DNA of 64,000 nt from DATLGB01 sp038258425 (GTDB lineage Bacteria; Actinomycetota; Thermoleophilia; Solirubrobacterales; Solirubrobacteraceae). The DNA lies in assembly GCA_038258425.1 (NCBI GenBank), contig JBBSPV010000013.1, positions 1 through 64,000 on the forward strand, in the 5' to 3' direction. Positions within the stretch are counted from its first letter, which is position 1; the number at the start of each line of letters is the position of its first letter. Shown one piece after another: positions 42,467 to 50,190 of this stretch. Below the pieces are notes generated by a model that worked only from the letters and a program-made list of their open reading frames with translations, did no database searches and was not told the origin of the DNA. A program made the translations under genes and the position numbers.

Positions 42467-42673
42467 TCAGTTAGGGCTCGACGACGATCGGGGACGGCCG
42501 TCAGCCCGAGCGGAGCCGAGCTGCGCACCACGCGGGGGCCGGCGCTCGCTGAACTCCTCGAGGCTCTTCGACGCCCGCGCCAATCCCTCCAGGATCTGCG
42601 CGTAGCGCTCACGCCCCGCCTTCGCGCCGACCACGTACCCGACCGCGAAGACCGTCAGCTCCGAGAGCTTCAC
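42467..42673 (-). CDS. Small YtxH-like protein
   Basis: 68 aa. N-terminal KLSELTVFAVGYVVGAKAGRERYAQI is the short membrane helix plus G-A-K-A-G-R-E-R-Y motif seen in YtxH-like/DUF small proteins of actinobacteria. The C-terminal 25 residues are Ser/Arg-rich and may reflect a shifted frame. GTG start overlaps the stop of the 94-aa gene (GTGA), placing it third in the operon. Confidence 0.6.
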   Translation of the reverse strand: MKLSELTVFAVGYVVGAKAGRERYAQILEGLARASKSLEEFSERRPPRGAQLGSARADGRPRSSSSPN

Positions 42674-42954
42674 GAATCGTCCGCCGCCCTCTCCTTGCGG
42701 CGCCGGAGGGAGGAGATCCCCGTGCTCCCCGCCGTGAGGACCGTCAGGCCGCCGGCGACCAGGCCGGCCTTGACGGCCGTGTCCTTGGGCACGCCGCCCT
42801 TGAGGTCCTTGACCGAGGGCAGGTGGGCGCTCAGCGTCTTGGCGGGGCCGCGGTCGCCGGGCAGGGCGGACTTGAGCGCGTCCGCGGCGGCGAGCGAGCC
42901 GCCGAGGGATTCGACGAGCCGCTGCAAGCGGCTCTTGCGGTTCAGGAGGTTCAT
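42670..42954 (-). CDS. Small uncharacterised protein with one membrane segment
   Basis: 94 aa. Basic N-terminus (NLLNRKSRLQRLVESLGGSL), a central polar helix and one hydrophobic segment near the C-terminus (AVKAGLVAGGLTVLTAGSTGI) followed by RRRK, i.e. probably tail-anchored. A GGAGA lies 10 bases before the ATG. Second gene of the operon. Not recognised. Confidence 0.6.
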   Translation of the reverse strand: MNLLNRKSRLQRLVESLGGSLAAADALKSALPGDRGPAKTLSAHLPSVKDLKGGVPKDTAVKAGLVAGGLTVLTAGSTGISSLRRRKERAADDS

Positions 42955-42985
42955 CGTGGGGTCTTCTCCGTAGGTCGCGGGACGG

Positions 42986-43882
42986 TCATCGCTTGCGGGA
43001 CGCCTTGCCGATGGCGTCGACGAGCTGCGGCTTGGTCATCGTCGTCCGGCCTTCGATGCCGATGCTCTCGGCGAGATCGACGAGCTCCGCCTTGTTGTAG
43101 GCGTCCAGGCCGCCGTTCTTGGAGTCCAGTTCGCGGGCCGTGTGCTTCGCGGTCGTCTCCGCGTGGACGCGGAGCTGCTCGGTCGCCTTGACCTGCGCGT
43201 CGGCGTCGCTGGCCTGCTGCTCGGCCTCGGTGGCGAGCTGCTGGGCCTGGCGGTGCGCCTCCTCGGCGGCGGCCCGCGCGGCCTGCGACGCCTCACCGGC
43301 GAGGCGCTTGGCCTCGGCGAGCTTCTCCGCGGCGTCCTCGACGAGCTCCTCGGCGCGCTGTCGCGACTCCTCGGCGTCGCGCCGGGCATCCTCGACGGCC
43401 TCGTCGACCTCCTCCTGGACCTCGCGCTGCTGCTCGTCGGCCTCGGCCTTGGCGGCCTGGCGCTGACGCTGCACGGTCTCGTCGGCGGCCTTCTGCGCCT
43501 CGGCGACCCGCTGCTTGACGCGCCGCTCCAGCTCGCGGCTGACGTCCTTGACGCGTGCCCGGCCGCGCTCTGAGACCTGGCGGGCGTGCTCCGACCGGTC
43601 CTTGGACTCCTGCGCGGCCTCCACGGCCTGCTGCTCGGCCGCCCGGGCGCGGGCCCCGGCGTCTTGCGCGCGCCGCATCCGGACGTCCACGGAGTCGCCC
43701 CCGACGGGCGCGGCGTCGACGACGGCCGCCCGCACCTGGCGCCCCCGGTCGCGGACGCCCGCGGTCGCGGTCTCCGCCGCGCTGCCGACGGCGTCCGCCG
43801 GCTTGAGCACGCGCGACAACAGCCACGCGGCGTTGGACGGCATCTCCTTCAGACCCGTTCGTGTGCGTTCGGACAGCGACAT
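42986..43882 (-). CDS. Long coiled-coil protein with C-terminal Rho-N/SAP-like domain
   Basis: 298 aa. Residues ~75-245 are an uninterrupted Ala/Glu/Gln/Arg heptad coiled coil. The last ~40 residues (LDAYNKAELVDLAESIGIEGRTTMTKPQLVDAIGK, a helix-extended loop-helix) match Rho N-terminal/SAP-type nucleic-acid-binding folds. ATG 43882 is chosen because GGGAGG lies 9 bases upstream; earlier in-frame starts exist. The rod plus DNA/RNA-binding tip suggests a structural or nucleoid role. Divergent from a TetR gene that may control it. Confidence 0.65.
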   Translation of the reverse strand: MSLSERTRTGLKEMPSNAAWLLSRVLKPADAVGSAAETATAGVRDRGRQVRAAVVDAAPVGGDSVDVRMRRAQDAGARARAAEQQAVEAAQESKDRSEHARQVSERGRARVKDVSRELERRVKQRVAEAQKAADETVQRQRQAAKAEADEQQREVQEEVDEAVEDARRDAEESRQRAEELVEDAAEKLAEAKRLAGEASQAARAAAEEAHRQAQQLATEAEQQASDADAQVKATEQLRVHAETTAKHTARELDSKNGGLDAYNKAELVDLAESIGIEGRTTMTKPQLVDAIGKASRKR

Positions 43883-43920
43883 CAGCGACAGCCTCCCTGA
43901 GGGCATGGAACAACAGAAGT

Positions 43921-43963
43921 TCTCGACGAGACAATAGCGTCTTGTCAAGCGAGCGCATAGACT
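43921..43963. promoter_or_regulatory. Operator-like dyads in the tetR/coiled-coil divergent region
   Basis: GACAA-N7-TTGTC (43930-43946) and TCTCG-A-CGAGA (43921-43931) lie side by side. A minus-strand TTGACA (43948-43943) overlaps the first dyad, and TAGACT (43958-43963) is a candidate -10 for tetR. A repressor bound here could control both directions. Confidence 0.45.
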
Positions 43964-43978
43964 TCGCGTGAGACGACG

Positions 43979-44554
43979 ATGTCCGAGTTCGCCCCCAGAC
44001 AGGCGCTGCAGCAGCGCGTCGCCACCGCCATCCTCGACGGGGCCGCGCACCTGTTCGCCGTCGAGGGCGGCCAGGCGAGCATGAACGACGTGGCCGTCGC
44101 CGCGGGGGTCGCGCGGGCCACGGTCTACCGCTACTTCCCGAACCGGGAGACCCTGCTCGACGAGCTGACCCAGGCCGCCGTGAGCGACGTCGACGCCCGG
44201 CTCGCCGCGGCGCGGATCGACCAGGTGGCGCCCGAGGAGGGCATCGCCCGCGCCGTGCGCGCCCTCGTCGACGTCGGCGATTCGTTCGTGCTGCTCACCC
44301 GCGAGCGGCGGCGGTCGGACCCGGAGGCCTTCGAGCGCCGGCTCACGCAGCCGCTGCGCCGGCTGTTCGACCGGGGCCAGGCCGGCGGCGACGTGCGCGC
44401 GGACATCGCGAGCGCCCGGCTGACCGAGTCGCTGATCGGGTTGGTCGTCGGGGTGCTCACGTCCACGCCGTCGTACGGGACCGAGGACATGACCGCGACG
44501 ATCACCGGTCTATTCCTGGACGGCGCCCGCGCTCGCGGACCGCGAGCGGCATGA
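43979..44554 (+). CDS. TetR family transcriptional regulator
   Basis: 191 aa. N-terminal HTH: ATAILDGAAHLFAVEGGQASMNDVAVAAGVARATVYRYFPNRETLLDEL, the standard TetR pattern. The remaining helices form a ligand domain with no recognised specificity. It lies between the divergent coiled-coil operon and, 16 bases downstream, the stressosome operon, so it could influence both. Confidence 0.9.
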   Translation: MSEFAPRQALQQRVATAILDGAAHLFAVEGGQASMNDVAVAAGVARATVYRYFPNRETLLDELTQAAVSDVDARLAAARIDQVAPEEGIARAVRALVDVGDSFVLLTRERRRSDPEAFERRLTQPLRRLFDRGQAGGDVRADIASARLTESLIGLVVGVLTSTPSYGTEDMTATITGLFLDGARARGPRAA

Positions 44555-44570
44555 ACGACACGAGGGGAAG

Positions 44571-45434
44571 ATGATGGCCGAGGACGACTCGCTGTTGCAG
44601 GAGCTCGTCGGATACCTGCGCGAGAACCGCACCGACCTCCGGGAGCAGTGGGCCCGGCGGATCAGCGAGGCCGAGCTGCTGGGCGTGATGTCGGACGAGG
44701 AGATCTTCTCCGAGGCGACCGAGGTCTACGACAACTACGTGGACGCGCTGGAGACCGGCAGCATCGAGAACCTCCAGGCCTACGCCCGCGAGCTCTCCGA
44801 GCGGATCATCCCCCGCGGCGTCGAGACCCACGAGGTGCTCGGGATCGTGCTCCTGTTGCGCGACGTGCTCGCACGCTCGCTGTTCGCGAAGTACCAGGAG
44901 GACCTGGACCTGCTCAACCGCATCCTCGACGCCTACGAGCCGGCGGCCAACCGGATCGCGGTGACCGTCGGGGTCAGCTTCGTCGAGGAGCGCGAGCGGG
45001 TGATCCAGGAGCAGCAGGAGGCGATGCGCGAGCTCTCCACGCCGGTCCTCCAGCTCCGCGAGCGGCTGCTCATCCTGCCGATCATCGGCAAGCTCGACTC
45101 CGCGCGGGCGCGCCAGCTCACCGAGCAGCTCCTCGCCGGGATCCGCGACAACCGGGCCACCGTGGTGGTCATCGACATCACCGGGGTCGCGACGATCGAC
45201 CGCACCGTGGCCAACCACCTCGTGCAGACCGTCGAGGCGTCGCGCCTCATGGGGGCCAGCACGATCCTCACCGGGCTCTCGCCCGAGATCGCCCAGACGC
45301 TCGTCGACCTCGAGGTCGACCTGGGCATGATGAAGACCGTCGGGGATCTGCAGGGCGGCCTGGAGGAGGCCGAGCGGGTCGCCGGCTACCGCGGGGTGGA
45401 GGCCCCCGACCCGATCTTCGACGCCGGAACCTAG
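44571..45434 (+). CDS. rsbR: Stressosome scaffold RsbR paralogue
   Basis: 287 aa. N-terminal sensor-like helical domain (residues ~8-150, RsbRD type: YLRENRTDLREQWARRISEAEL, RGVETHEVLGIVLLLRDVL), linker helix with ERERVIQEQQEAMRELSTPV, then a STAS domain (VLQLRERLLILPIIGKLDSARARQL, VVVIDITGVATIDRTVANHL with phosphorylatable Thr positions). With RsbS it builds the 1.8-MDa stressosome core that sequesters RsbT. ATG 44571 or 44574, preceded by GAGGGGAAG. Confidence 0.9.
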   Translation: MMAEDDSLLQELVGYLRENRTDLREQWARRISEAELLGVMSDEEIFSEATEVYDNYVDALETGSIENLQAYARELSERIIPRGVETHEVLGIVLLLRDVLARSLFAKYQEDLDLLNRILDAYEPAANRIAVTVGVSFVEERERVIQEQQEAMRELSTPVLQLRERLLILPIIGKLDSARARQLTEQLLAGIRDNRATVVVIDITGVATIDRTVANHLVQTVEASRLMGASTILTGLSPEIAQTLVDLEVDLGMMKTVGDLQGGLEEAERVAGYRGVEAPDPIFDAGT

Positions 45435-45446
45435 GCCGGGCCGCGC

Positions 45447-45821
45447 GTGTCGGTCGCGATCCTCCGGCAGGGCGACTACCTCATCGCGTCGATCCAGTCG
45501 GACCTCTCCGACCGCGAGGTGCTCGAGCTGCGCCAACGGCTCGCCGAGCTCGTCGGCCGGCACCGCTCGCGCGGCATCGTCATCGACGTCGCGGCGCTCG
45601 ACGTGATCGACTCGTTCGTCGCCCGCGCCCTGCGCTCGATCGTCCTCACCGCGAAGCTGCGGGGCGCGGACACGATCATCGTCGGCATCCAGCCCGACGT
45701 GGCGATCGCGATGGTGCAGTTCCGGCTGAACCTCGAGCCGCTGCGCGTGGCCCTCGACCTCGACGCGGCGATCGCCCTGCTCGATCGCACGGCCCGGGGA
45801 GGGGCCGCGGATGGCGGATGA
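45447..45821 (+). CDS. rsbS: Stressosome scaffold RsbS
   Basis: 124-aa single STAS domain protein: VAILRQGDYLIASIQSDLSDREVLEL, IVIDVAALDVIDSFVARALRSIV, where the Ser in VIDSFVA is the site phosphorylated by RsbT. The core is standard; the C-terminal Ala/Gly tail overlaps the rsbT start by 11 bases. Phosphorylation releases RsbT from the complex. Confidence 0.93.
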   Translation: MSVAILRQGDYLIASIQSDLSDREVLELRQRLAELVGRHRSRGIVIDVAALDVIDSFVARALRSIVLTAKLRGADTIIVGIQPDVAIAMVQFRLNLEPLRVALDLDAAIALLDRTARGGAADGG

Positions 45822-46257
45822 GGTCCGGGTCGCCATCACCGGCGACGCCGACCTCGTGACCGCCCGCGCGGCGGGACGCGCGATGGCCGAGCGGCTCGGC
45901 TTCCCGCGGCCCGACCCGACGCTGATCGCCACGGCGATCTCGGAGGTGGCGCGCAACATCGTCGTGCACGTCGGCCGCGGGGAGATCATGCTGCAGCCGT
46001 TCGAGGACGGCGGCCGCTACGGCGTCGTCGTCGTCGCGACCGACGCCGGGCCGGGGATCCGCGACGTCGACGCGGCCCTCACCGAGGACTACAGCGGGCG
46101 GGGCGGCCTCGGCCTCGGGCTGCCCGGGGCGCGGCGGCTGATGGACGACTTCGAGGTGGCGTCGGGCGCCGACTGCGGCACGACCGTCACGATGCGCAAG
46201 TGGCGGTTTCGCGACGAGCTCGCGCGCCGGCGCGAGGAGCGCCGGGCCCGTGACTGA
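45811..46257 (+). CDS. rsbT: Serine/threonine kinase RsbT
   Basis: 148-aa GHKL-type kinase. N-box ATAISEVARNIVVHVGRGEI, G1 box VVVVATDAGPGI, G2 box GRGGLGLGLPGARRLMDDF and GTTVTMRKW. It phosphorylates RsbR/RsbS and, once free, normally activates an RsbU-type phosphatase. ATG lies within the rsbS 3' end. The C-terminal Arg/Glu-rich tail is longer than in Bacillus. Confidence 0.93.
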   Translation: MADEVRVAITGDADLVTARAAGRAMAERLGFPRPDPTLIATAISEVARNIVVHVGRGEIMLQPFEDGGRYGVVVVATDAGPGIRDVDAALTEDYSGRGGLGLGLPGARRLMDDFEVASGADCGTTVTMRKWRFRDELARRREERRARD

Positions 46258-46870
46258 GGTGGCGGCCCGTGCACCGGTCGAGTGGGGCGTGGCCACGCGC
46301 TGCCGGCGCGGGGAGACCACGAGCGGGGACCTCGCCATCGTCACGCTGCTGCCGGAGGGCGTGCTCGTCGCCGCCATCGACGGGCTCGGGCATGGCGACG
46401 AGGCCGCCCGCGCCGCCCGGCGGGCCGCCGAGATCGTGCACGCGAGCCCGAGCCAGGATCTCGCCGCGCTCCTCCGCCGCTGCCACGCGGCCCTCGAGGG
46501 GACCCGCGGCGCCGCCATCAGTCTCGCCTTCGTCTCGCCCTTCCGCGGCGCGATGACCTGGATCGGCGTCGGCAGCGTGGAAGGCCGGGTGCTGAGCGGC
46601 CATCCGTCCGCGACACGGCCGAAGGGCTCGCTGGCGCTCAGCAACGGCGTGCCCGGGCACGAGCTGCCGAACCTGCGCACCGCGACGCTCGAGATGCGGC
46701 CGGGGGACGTGCTCGTCCTGGCCACGGACGGGGTCCACACCGCCTTCGCCGACACGCCCGACATCTCCGGGTCGACCCAGGCGATCGGCGAGCGCATCCT
46801 GGCCGCCCACCGCAACCCGCGCGACGACGCCCTCGTCGTCGCCGTGCGCTACCTCGGGGTGCGCGCGTGA
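46250..46870 (+). CDS. rsbX: RsbX-like PP2C phosphatase
   Basis: 206 aa, PPM/SpoIIE-type Mn phosphatase core: GDLAIVTLLPEGVLVAAIDGLGHGDEAARAAR with metal Asp residues, LATDGVHTAF and a final NPRDDALVVAVRY. RsbX resets the stressosome by dephosphorylating RsbR/RsbS. GTG start overlaps rsbT; its stop overlaps the next GTG. Confidence 0.9.
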   Translation: MTEVAARAPVEWGVATRCRRGETTSGDLAIVTLLPEGVLVAAIDGLGHGDEAARAARRAAEIVHASPSQDLAALLRRCHAALEGTRGAAISLAFVSPFRGAMTWIGVGSVEGRVLSGHPSATRPKGSLALSNGVPGHELPNLRTATLEMRPGDVLVLATDGVHTAFADTPDISGSTQAIGERILAAHRNPRDDALVVAVRYLGVRA

Positions 46871-47751
46871 GCGCCGGCGCGGACCCGCGGAGGCGGTTCC
46901 GGGCCGACTACGCGGCCGCGTTGGACGCCTACCTCGCCGACTCGACCGAGACGGCCCTGCGCGTCGCCTACGAGCTCGCGCGCGAGGCGGTGCGCGACCA
47001 GCTGAGCGTGCTCGACCTGGCGGTCGCCCACCAGGAGGCCCACGCCGCGGCGCTCGCCCGCATCTCGGGGGCCCCCGAGGCCCGGCGCGTCGCCGCCGCG
47101 GCCGGTGACTTCTTCCTCGAGGGGCTCTCGACGTTCGAGATGGTCCAGCGCGGACTGCGGGAGGCCCAGGAGGCGGCCGGGCTCCAGCGGCGCCGGATGG
47201 AGCTCTCGCGGCAGCTCTCGAGCTTCCTGGCGGACGCGTCGCTCGCGCTCGACGCCGGCGACTCGCTGGAGGAGATGCTGCGGCTGGTGGCCGAGCAGGC
47301 GCGCGAGCTCGTGGGGGCGGCGTGCTGCGTGGCCACGGTCGCGGTGCCGGGCCGGCCCCGGATCGCCGAGGCGGCGTCCTACCCGGAGGGCGACCGGCGC
47401 TGGGCGACGGTCGTGCGGTGGCTGGAGCTGCCCGCGATCTACCGGCTGCTGGGCGCCAGCGGCGGCTCGGCCCGGATGACGGGGGAGCAGCTCGCCCACC
47501 TGCCGCCCTTCCGCGCCGCGGCCCGCGACCGGCCGCTCGAGGGCTGGCTCGCCGCCGGGCTGACCGCCCTCGACGGCGGTGAGCTGGGCGCCGTCCAGCT
47601 CTTCGACAAGCTCGGCGGCGGCTTCACCGCCGAGGACGAGGCCGCCCTCGTCCATCTCGCCCAGATGGCCTCGGCGGCCGTCGAGCGGGCCCGGGCCTAC
47701 CAGGAGCGAGGCACGCAGCGGGCGGACGGTCACGACGCCCCGGCCGGGTAG
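46867..47751 (+). CDS. RsbU_N-GAF protein, putative RsbT target
   Basis: 294 aa. N-terminal helical bundle (FRADYAAALDAYLADSTETALRVAYELAREAVRDQLSVLDLAVAHQ) like the RsbT-binding N-domain of RsbU, then a coiled-coil linker (LREAQEAAGLQRRRMELSRQLSSFL), then a GAF domain (~120-285). Unlike RsbU it has no PP2C domain, and no kinase domain either. It may receive RsbT and pass the signal to a partner encoded elsewhere, or act as a decoy. Coupled to rsbX by GTGA. Confidence 0.8.
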   Translation: MSAGADPRRRFRADYAAALDAYLADSTETALRVAYELAREAVRDQLSVLDLAVAHQEAHAAALARISGAPEARRVAAAAGDFFLEGLSTFEMVQRGLREAQEAAGLQRRRMELSRQLSSFLADASLALDAGDSLEEMLRLVAEQARELVGAACCVATVAVPGRPRIAEAASYPEGDRRWATVVRWLELPAIYRLLGASGGSARMTGEQLAHLPPFRAAARDRPLEGWLAAGLTALDGGELGAVQLFDKLGGGFTAEDEAALVHLAQMASAAVERARAYQERGTQRADGHDAPAG

Positions 47752-47778
47752 GACCTTCCACTGGATCACGTCGGTCCG

Positions 47779-47799
47779 TGCGGCGAACTACGGCCGCGT
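47779..47799 (+). promoter_or_regulatory. Shared ACTACG element, copy 1 (before FAD oxidoreductase 1)
   Basis: Reads TGCGGCGA-ACTACG-GCCGCGT. The ACTACG core starts 52 bases before a -10-like TACGGT (47839-47844), near position -62 of the predicted transcript. A second dyad, CACCACG-N7-CGTGGTG, follows at 47803-47823. Three more copies of the element lie before the other oxidoreductase transcription units. Confidence 0.65.
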
Positions 47800-47838
47800 C
47801 CACACCACGCTACGGACGTGGTGCGTGCCCATCCGGCG

Positions 47839-47844
47839 TACGGT
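47839..47844 (+). promoter_or_regulatory. Probable -10 element (TACGGT) for the leader ORF/FAD oxidoreductase 1 unit
   Basis: TACGGT gives a ~28-base leader ending in GGAGG (47871-47875) before GTG 47880. Confidence 0.4.
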
Positions 47845-47879
47845 GCGACGACGACGGCCCGCTCGATCCCGGAGGTCTC

Positions 47880-48017
47880 GTGTCTGCAGTCAAGCGCCCG
47901 CTCGTCATCGCCGGCTATCGGGGCCTCCACCACGCGCGTTGGCTCGTGGTCGTCGCCCCCGCGCGTGCCGCGATCGCCGGAGGCTCGCCGGACGCGACCC
48001 CCACCGTCGCGGCATGA
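47880..48017 (+). CDS. Possible 45-aa leader ORF coupled to FAD oxidoreductase 1
   Basis: GTG 47880, four bases after GGAGG, opens a 45-codon frame (VSAVKRPLVIAGYRGLHHARWLVVV... Ala/Pro-rich end) whose TGA overlaps the oxidoreductase ATG as ATGA. The peptide has a basic amphipathic start and a hydrophobic middle but no known motif. Its RBS and coupling are the evidence; it might only deliver ribosomes to the next gene. Confidence 0.4.
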   Translation: MSAVKRPLVIAGYRGLHHARWLVVVAPARAAIAGGSPDATPTVAA

Positions 48018-49147
48018 CCGGCGCGGCGCCCGATCCATCCCCGGCGCGCCGGCCGTTTCGCGTCGTCATCGCGGGATCCGGGCCCGCCGCCGTGGAGGCC
48101 GCCCTGACCTTCGACGACCTCGCGCCCGACGTCGACGTGCAGATGCTCGCGGCGGACCGCCGCTATCTCGACGTGCCGATGAGCGTCGTCGCGCCGTTCG
48201 GCCACGGCACCATGCGCAGCTATCCCCTGCACCTGCTCTCCGACCGCGGGATCGGCTTCCACGAGGACCGGCTCGTCGAGGTCGACGTCGAGGGCCGGAT
48301 CGCCCGCACCGCGACCGGGGCCTCCGTGGCCTATGACGCCCTGCTGGTGGCCGTGGGCGCCGAGATGGGCGCTGAGCCCCCGGGGTCCGTGCCGTTCGGC
48401 GGGCGTGCGGGCGTCGCGGCGATGCTGGCCCTCCGGCAGGCGGTCGAGCGCCGCGAACGGGTGTCGGTCGCCTTCCTCGCCCCGGACGGGGTGGAGTGGA
48501 CCATGCCGCTCTACGAGCTCGCGCTGCAGCTGGCGGAGCTGGTCGACGCGCACGGCGCCCCGCAATCGTCGATCACCGTGTCGACGGGTGAGCTGCGACC
48601 GCTGGAGCTGTTCGGCCCGGCGGCGTCGGCCACGGCGGAGGCGCTGCTGCGTGCGGGCCGCGTGGGGTGGGGCGACTCCTCGGGCGACCGCCGGATCGCG
48701 CTCGCCGCGCCACGCGGTCGGCAGATCGCGGGGCTGCCGACCGGCCGCGGGGGCTTTCTCGAGACCGACGGGCACGCCGCGGTGCGCGGCCTGCCTCACG
48801 TCTGGGCGGCGGGCGACTGCACGAGTCAGCCGGTCAAGCAGGGCGGGCTCGCCACCCAGCAGGCGGCGGTGGCGGCCCACGACATCCTGAGCGTCGCCGG
48901 GCGCGGGCCGAAGCCGCCGCGGTGGACGCCGATCCTGCGGGGCCTGCTCGTCGCGGGAGCGACCGAGCGCTGGCACTTCCAGACGCCCTTGCGGCCCGGC
49001 GCCCTCGGCGAGGTCTCGCGGCGCCCGCTGTGGCATCCGCCGAGCAAGATCGCCGGCCAGCGGCTGGGGCCCGTGCTCGACGGGTTGGAGCGCGGTGGCT
49101 CGGGGGCCGGCATGCGCCGCGGGCGGGTCGGGCGACCAGCCTCGTGA
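48014..49147 (+). CDS. FAD-dependent oxidoreductase paralogue 1
   Basis: 377-aa pyridine-nucleotide-disulfide-type flavoprotein resembling sulfide:quinone reductase/NDH-2. FAD-binding VVIAGSGPAAVEAAL, YDALLVAVGAE, WTMPLYELAL, C-terminal FAD loop VWAAGDCTSQPVKQGGLATQQA, and LWHPPSKIAG. SQR-type redox cysteines are not evident; the only Cys near the flavin is in GDCT. Shares the (W)xxPLYELAL, VKQGGLAxQQA and PPxKIxG motifs with three other genes nearby, which define a subfamily. Electron donor and acceptor unknown. Confidence 0.85.
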   Translation: MTGAAPDPSPARRPFRVVIAGSGPAAVEAALTFDDLAPDVDVQMLAADRRYLDVPMSVVAPFGHGTMRSYPLHLLSDRGIGFHEDRLVEVDVEGRIARTATGASVAYDALLVAVGAEMGAEPPGSVPFGGRAGVAAMLALRQAVERRERVSVAFLAPDGVEWTMPLYELALQLAELVDAHGAPQSSITVSTGELRPLELFGPAASATAEALLRAGRVGWGDSSGDRRIALAAPRGRQIAGLPTGRGGFLETDGHAAVRGLPHVWAAGDCTSQPVKQGGLATQQAAVAAHDILSVAGRGPKPPRWTPILRGLLVAGATERWHFQTPLRPGALGEVSRRPLWHPPSKIAGQRLGPVLDGLERGGSGAGMRRGRVGRPAS

Positions 49148-49164
49148 TCTGGGCGACGTGCGCG

Positions 49165-50082
49165 TCAGGCCGGCGCGTCGGCTCCCGGTGGCGCGTCACC
49201 GCCGGACGGCACGAGTGCGCGCGGAGTGATGAGGATCGGCACGTCGCCGTTGACGGCGAGGCGCGCCGACACGCTGCCCGCCAGGACGCGACGCAGCGGA
49301 CCGTAGCTGCGAGAGCCCGCGACGAGCAGGGCCGTCGGCTCCGCCTCGCCGAGCAGCTGCGCTGCGGGATCGCCGTCGACGGTCACCTGCACCCTCGTCT
49401 CCACGCGGGGCGGGGCACGACGTGCCGCCGTCTCCGCGGCCCGCCGGGACGCGGCCTCGAGGTCCTCGACCGCGACCGGCGCGACCGCCACCCCGGTGAA
49501 GCCGACGGGCACCGGCAGCCGCTCCAGTGCGGTGTGGAGGACGACCTCTCCGCCCGGTCCGGAGGCGATCGCGAAGGCCGCCTCGAGCGCGACGTCGGAC
49601 TCCGGCGAGCCGTCGAACGCGACGCGCAGCGTGGACCACGGGACGTCCCGCACGGCCTGCCCGGGCGCGGCGACGGCGACCGCGCACGGCGCGCCGCGCA
49701 TGAGTCGCTGCACGGTGGCGCGCTCGAGCCAGCGGCCGACCCGCCGGCGACGCGTCGAGCCGAGCACGATCAGGTCGGCGCCCAGCGCCTCCGCCTCGCC
49801 GTACAGCGCGCGCGCCGGCGAGGCGCCGGAGAGGATCCGCGTCGTGCACGGCACGTCGGAGGGCAGACCCTCCGACACGGCGTACAGGCGCCGCTGGGCG
49901 GGCTCGATCAGCTCGTGCGCGGGCCGGGTGGCCGCCAGCGGATCGCGCACGTCGGGCAGGGCGTCGATGACGATGGCGAGGACGAGACGCCCTGAGGCGG
50001 AGTCGCGCAGGCGCTGGGCGAGCGCGAGCGCGTCGTCCGCGGCATCGGTCGGGTCGATGCCGACGAGGATCTGGGCGAACAC
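49165..50082 (-). CDS. Universal stress protein with two Usp domains
   Basis: 305 aa. Domain 1 (1-140): ILVGIDPTDAADDALALA ... LIVLGSTRRRRVGRWLERATVQRLMRGAPCAVAV with the G-x2-G-x9-G ATP-binding pattern partly changed. Domain 2 (150-295): LRVAFDGSPESDVALEAA ... LLVAGSRSYGPLRRVLAGSVSARLAVNGDVPILI. GTG 50082 has GAAAGG 6 bases upstream; ATG 50111 in frame is an alternative. Tandem Usp proteins are typical members of DosR dormancy regulons. Divergent from FAD oxidoreductase 2 across a copy of the ACTACG element. Confidence 0.9.
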   Translation of the reverse strand: MFAQILVGIDPTDAADDALALAQRLRDSASGRLVLAIVIDALPDVRDPLAATRPAHELIEPAQRRLYAVSEGLPSDVPCTTRILSGASPARALYGEAEALGADLIVLGSTRRRRVGRWLERATVQRLMRGAPCAVAVAAPGQAVRDVPWSTLRVAFDGSPESDVALEAAFAIASGPGGEVVLHTALERLPVPVGFTGVAVAPVAVEDLEAASRRAAETAARRAPPRVETRVQVTVDGDPAAQLLGEAEPTALLVAGSRSYGPLRRVLAGSVSARLAVNGDVPILITPRALVPSGGDAPPGADAPA

Positions 50083-50117
50083 GGACGGCCTTTCGGGTCG
50101 GGGACTCAGCATGCCAC

Positions 50118-50138
50118 TGCGGCGGACTACGCACGCGG
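50118..50138 (+). promoter_or_regulatory. Shared ACTACG element, copy 2 (between usp and FAD oxidoreductase 2)
   Basis: Reads TGCGGCGG-ACTACG-CACGCGG. The core starts 53 bases before a GACGAT -10-like hexamer (50179-50184), itself 6 bases before ATG 50191. GGATGC, also present before oxidoreductase 4, follows 28 bases after the core. It could serve the divergent usp gene as well, whose start is 36 bases away. Confidence 0.65.
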
Positions 50139-50190
50139 TTGGGCGACGAGCGCGGATGCGGTCAGGGCGGCCGGACGCGACGATGCTCCC

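Noticed and set aside
47752..47878. Small RNA gene between the stressosome operon and oxidoreductase 1
   Set aside because: The conserved content is explained by the ACTACG element, a dyad and a promoter; no terminator for a separate RNA is visible.
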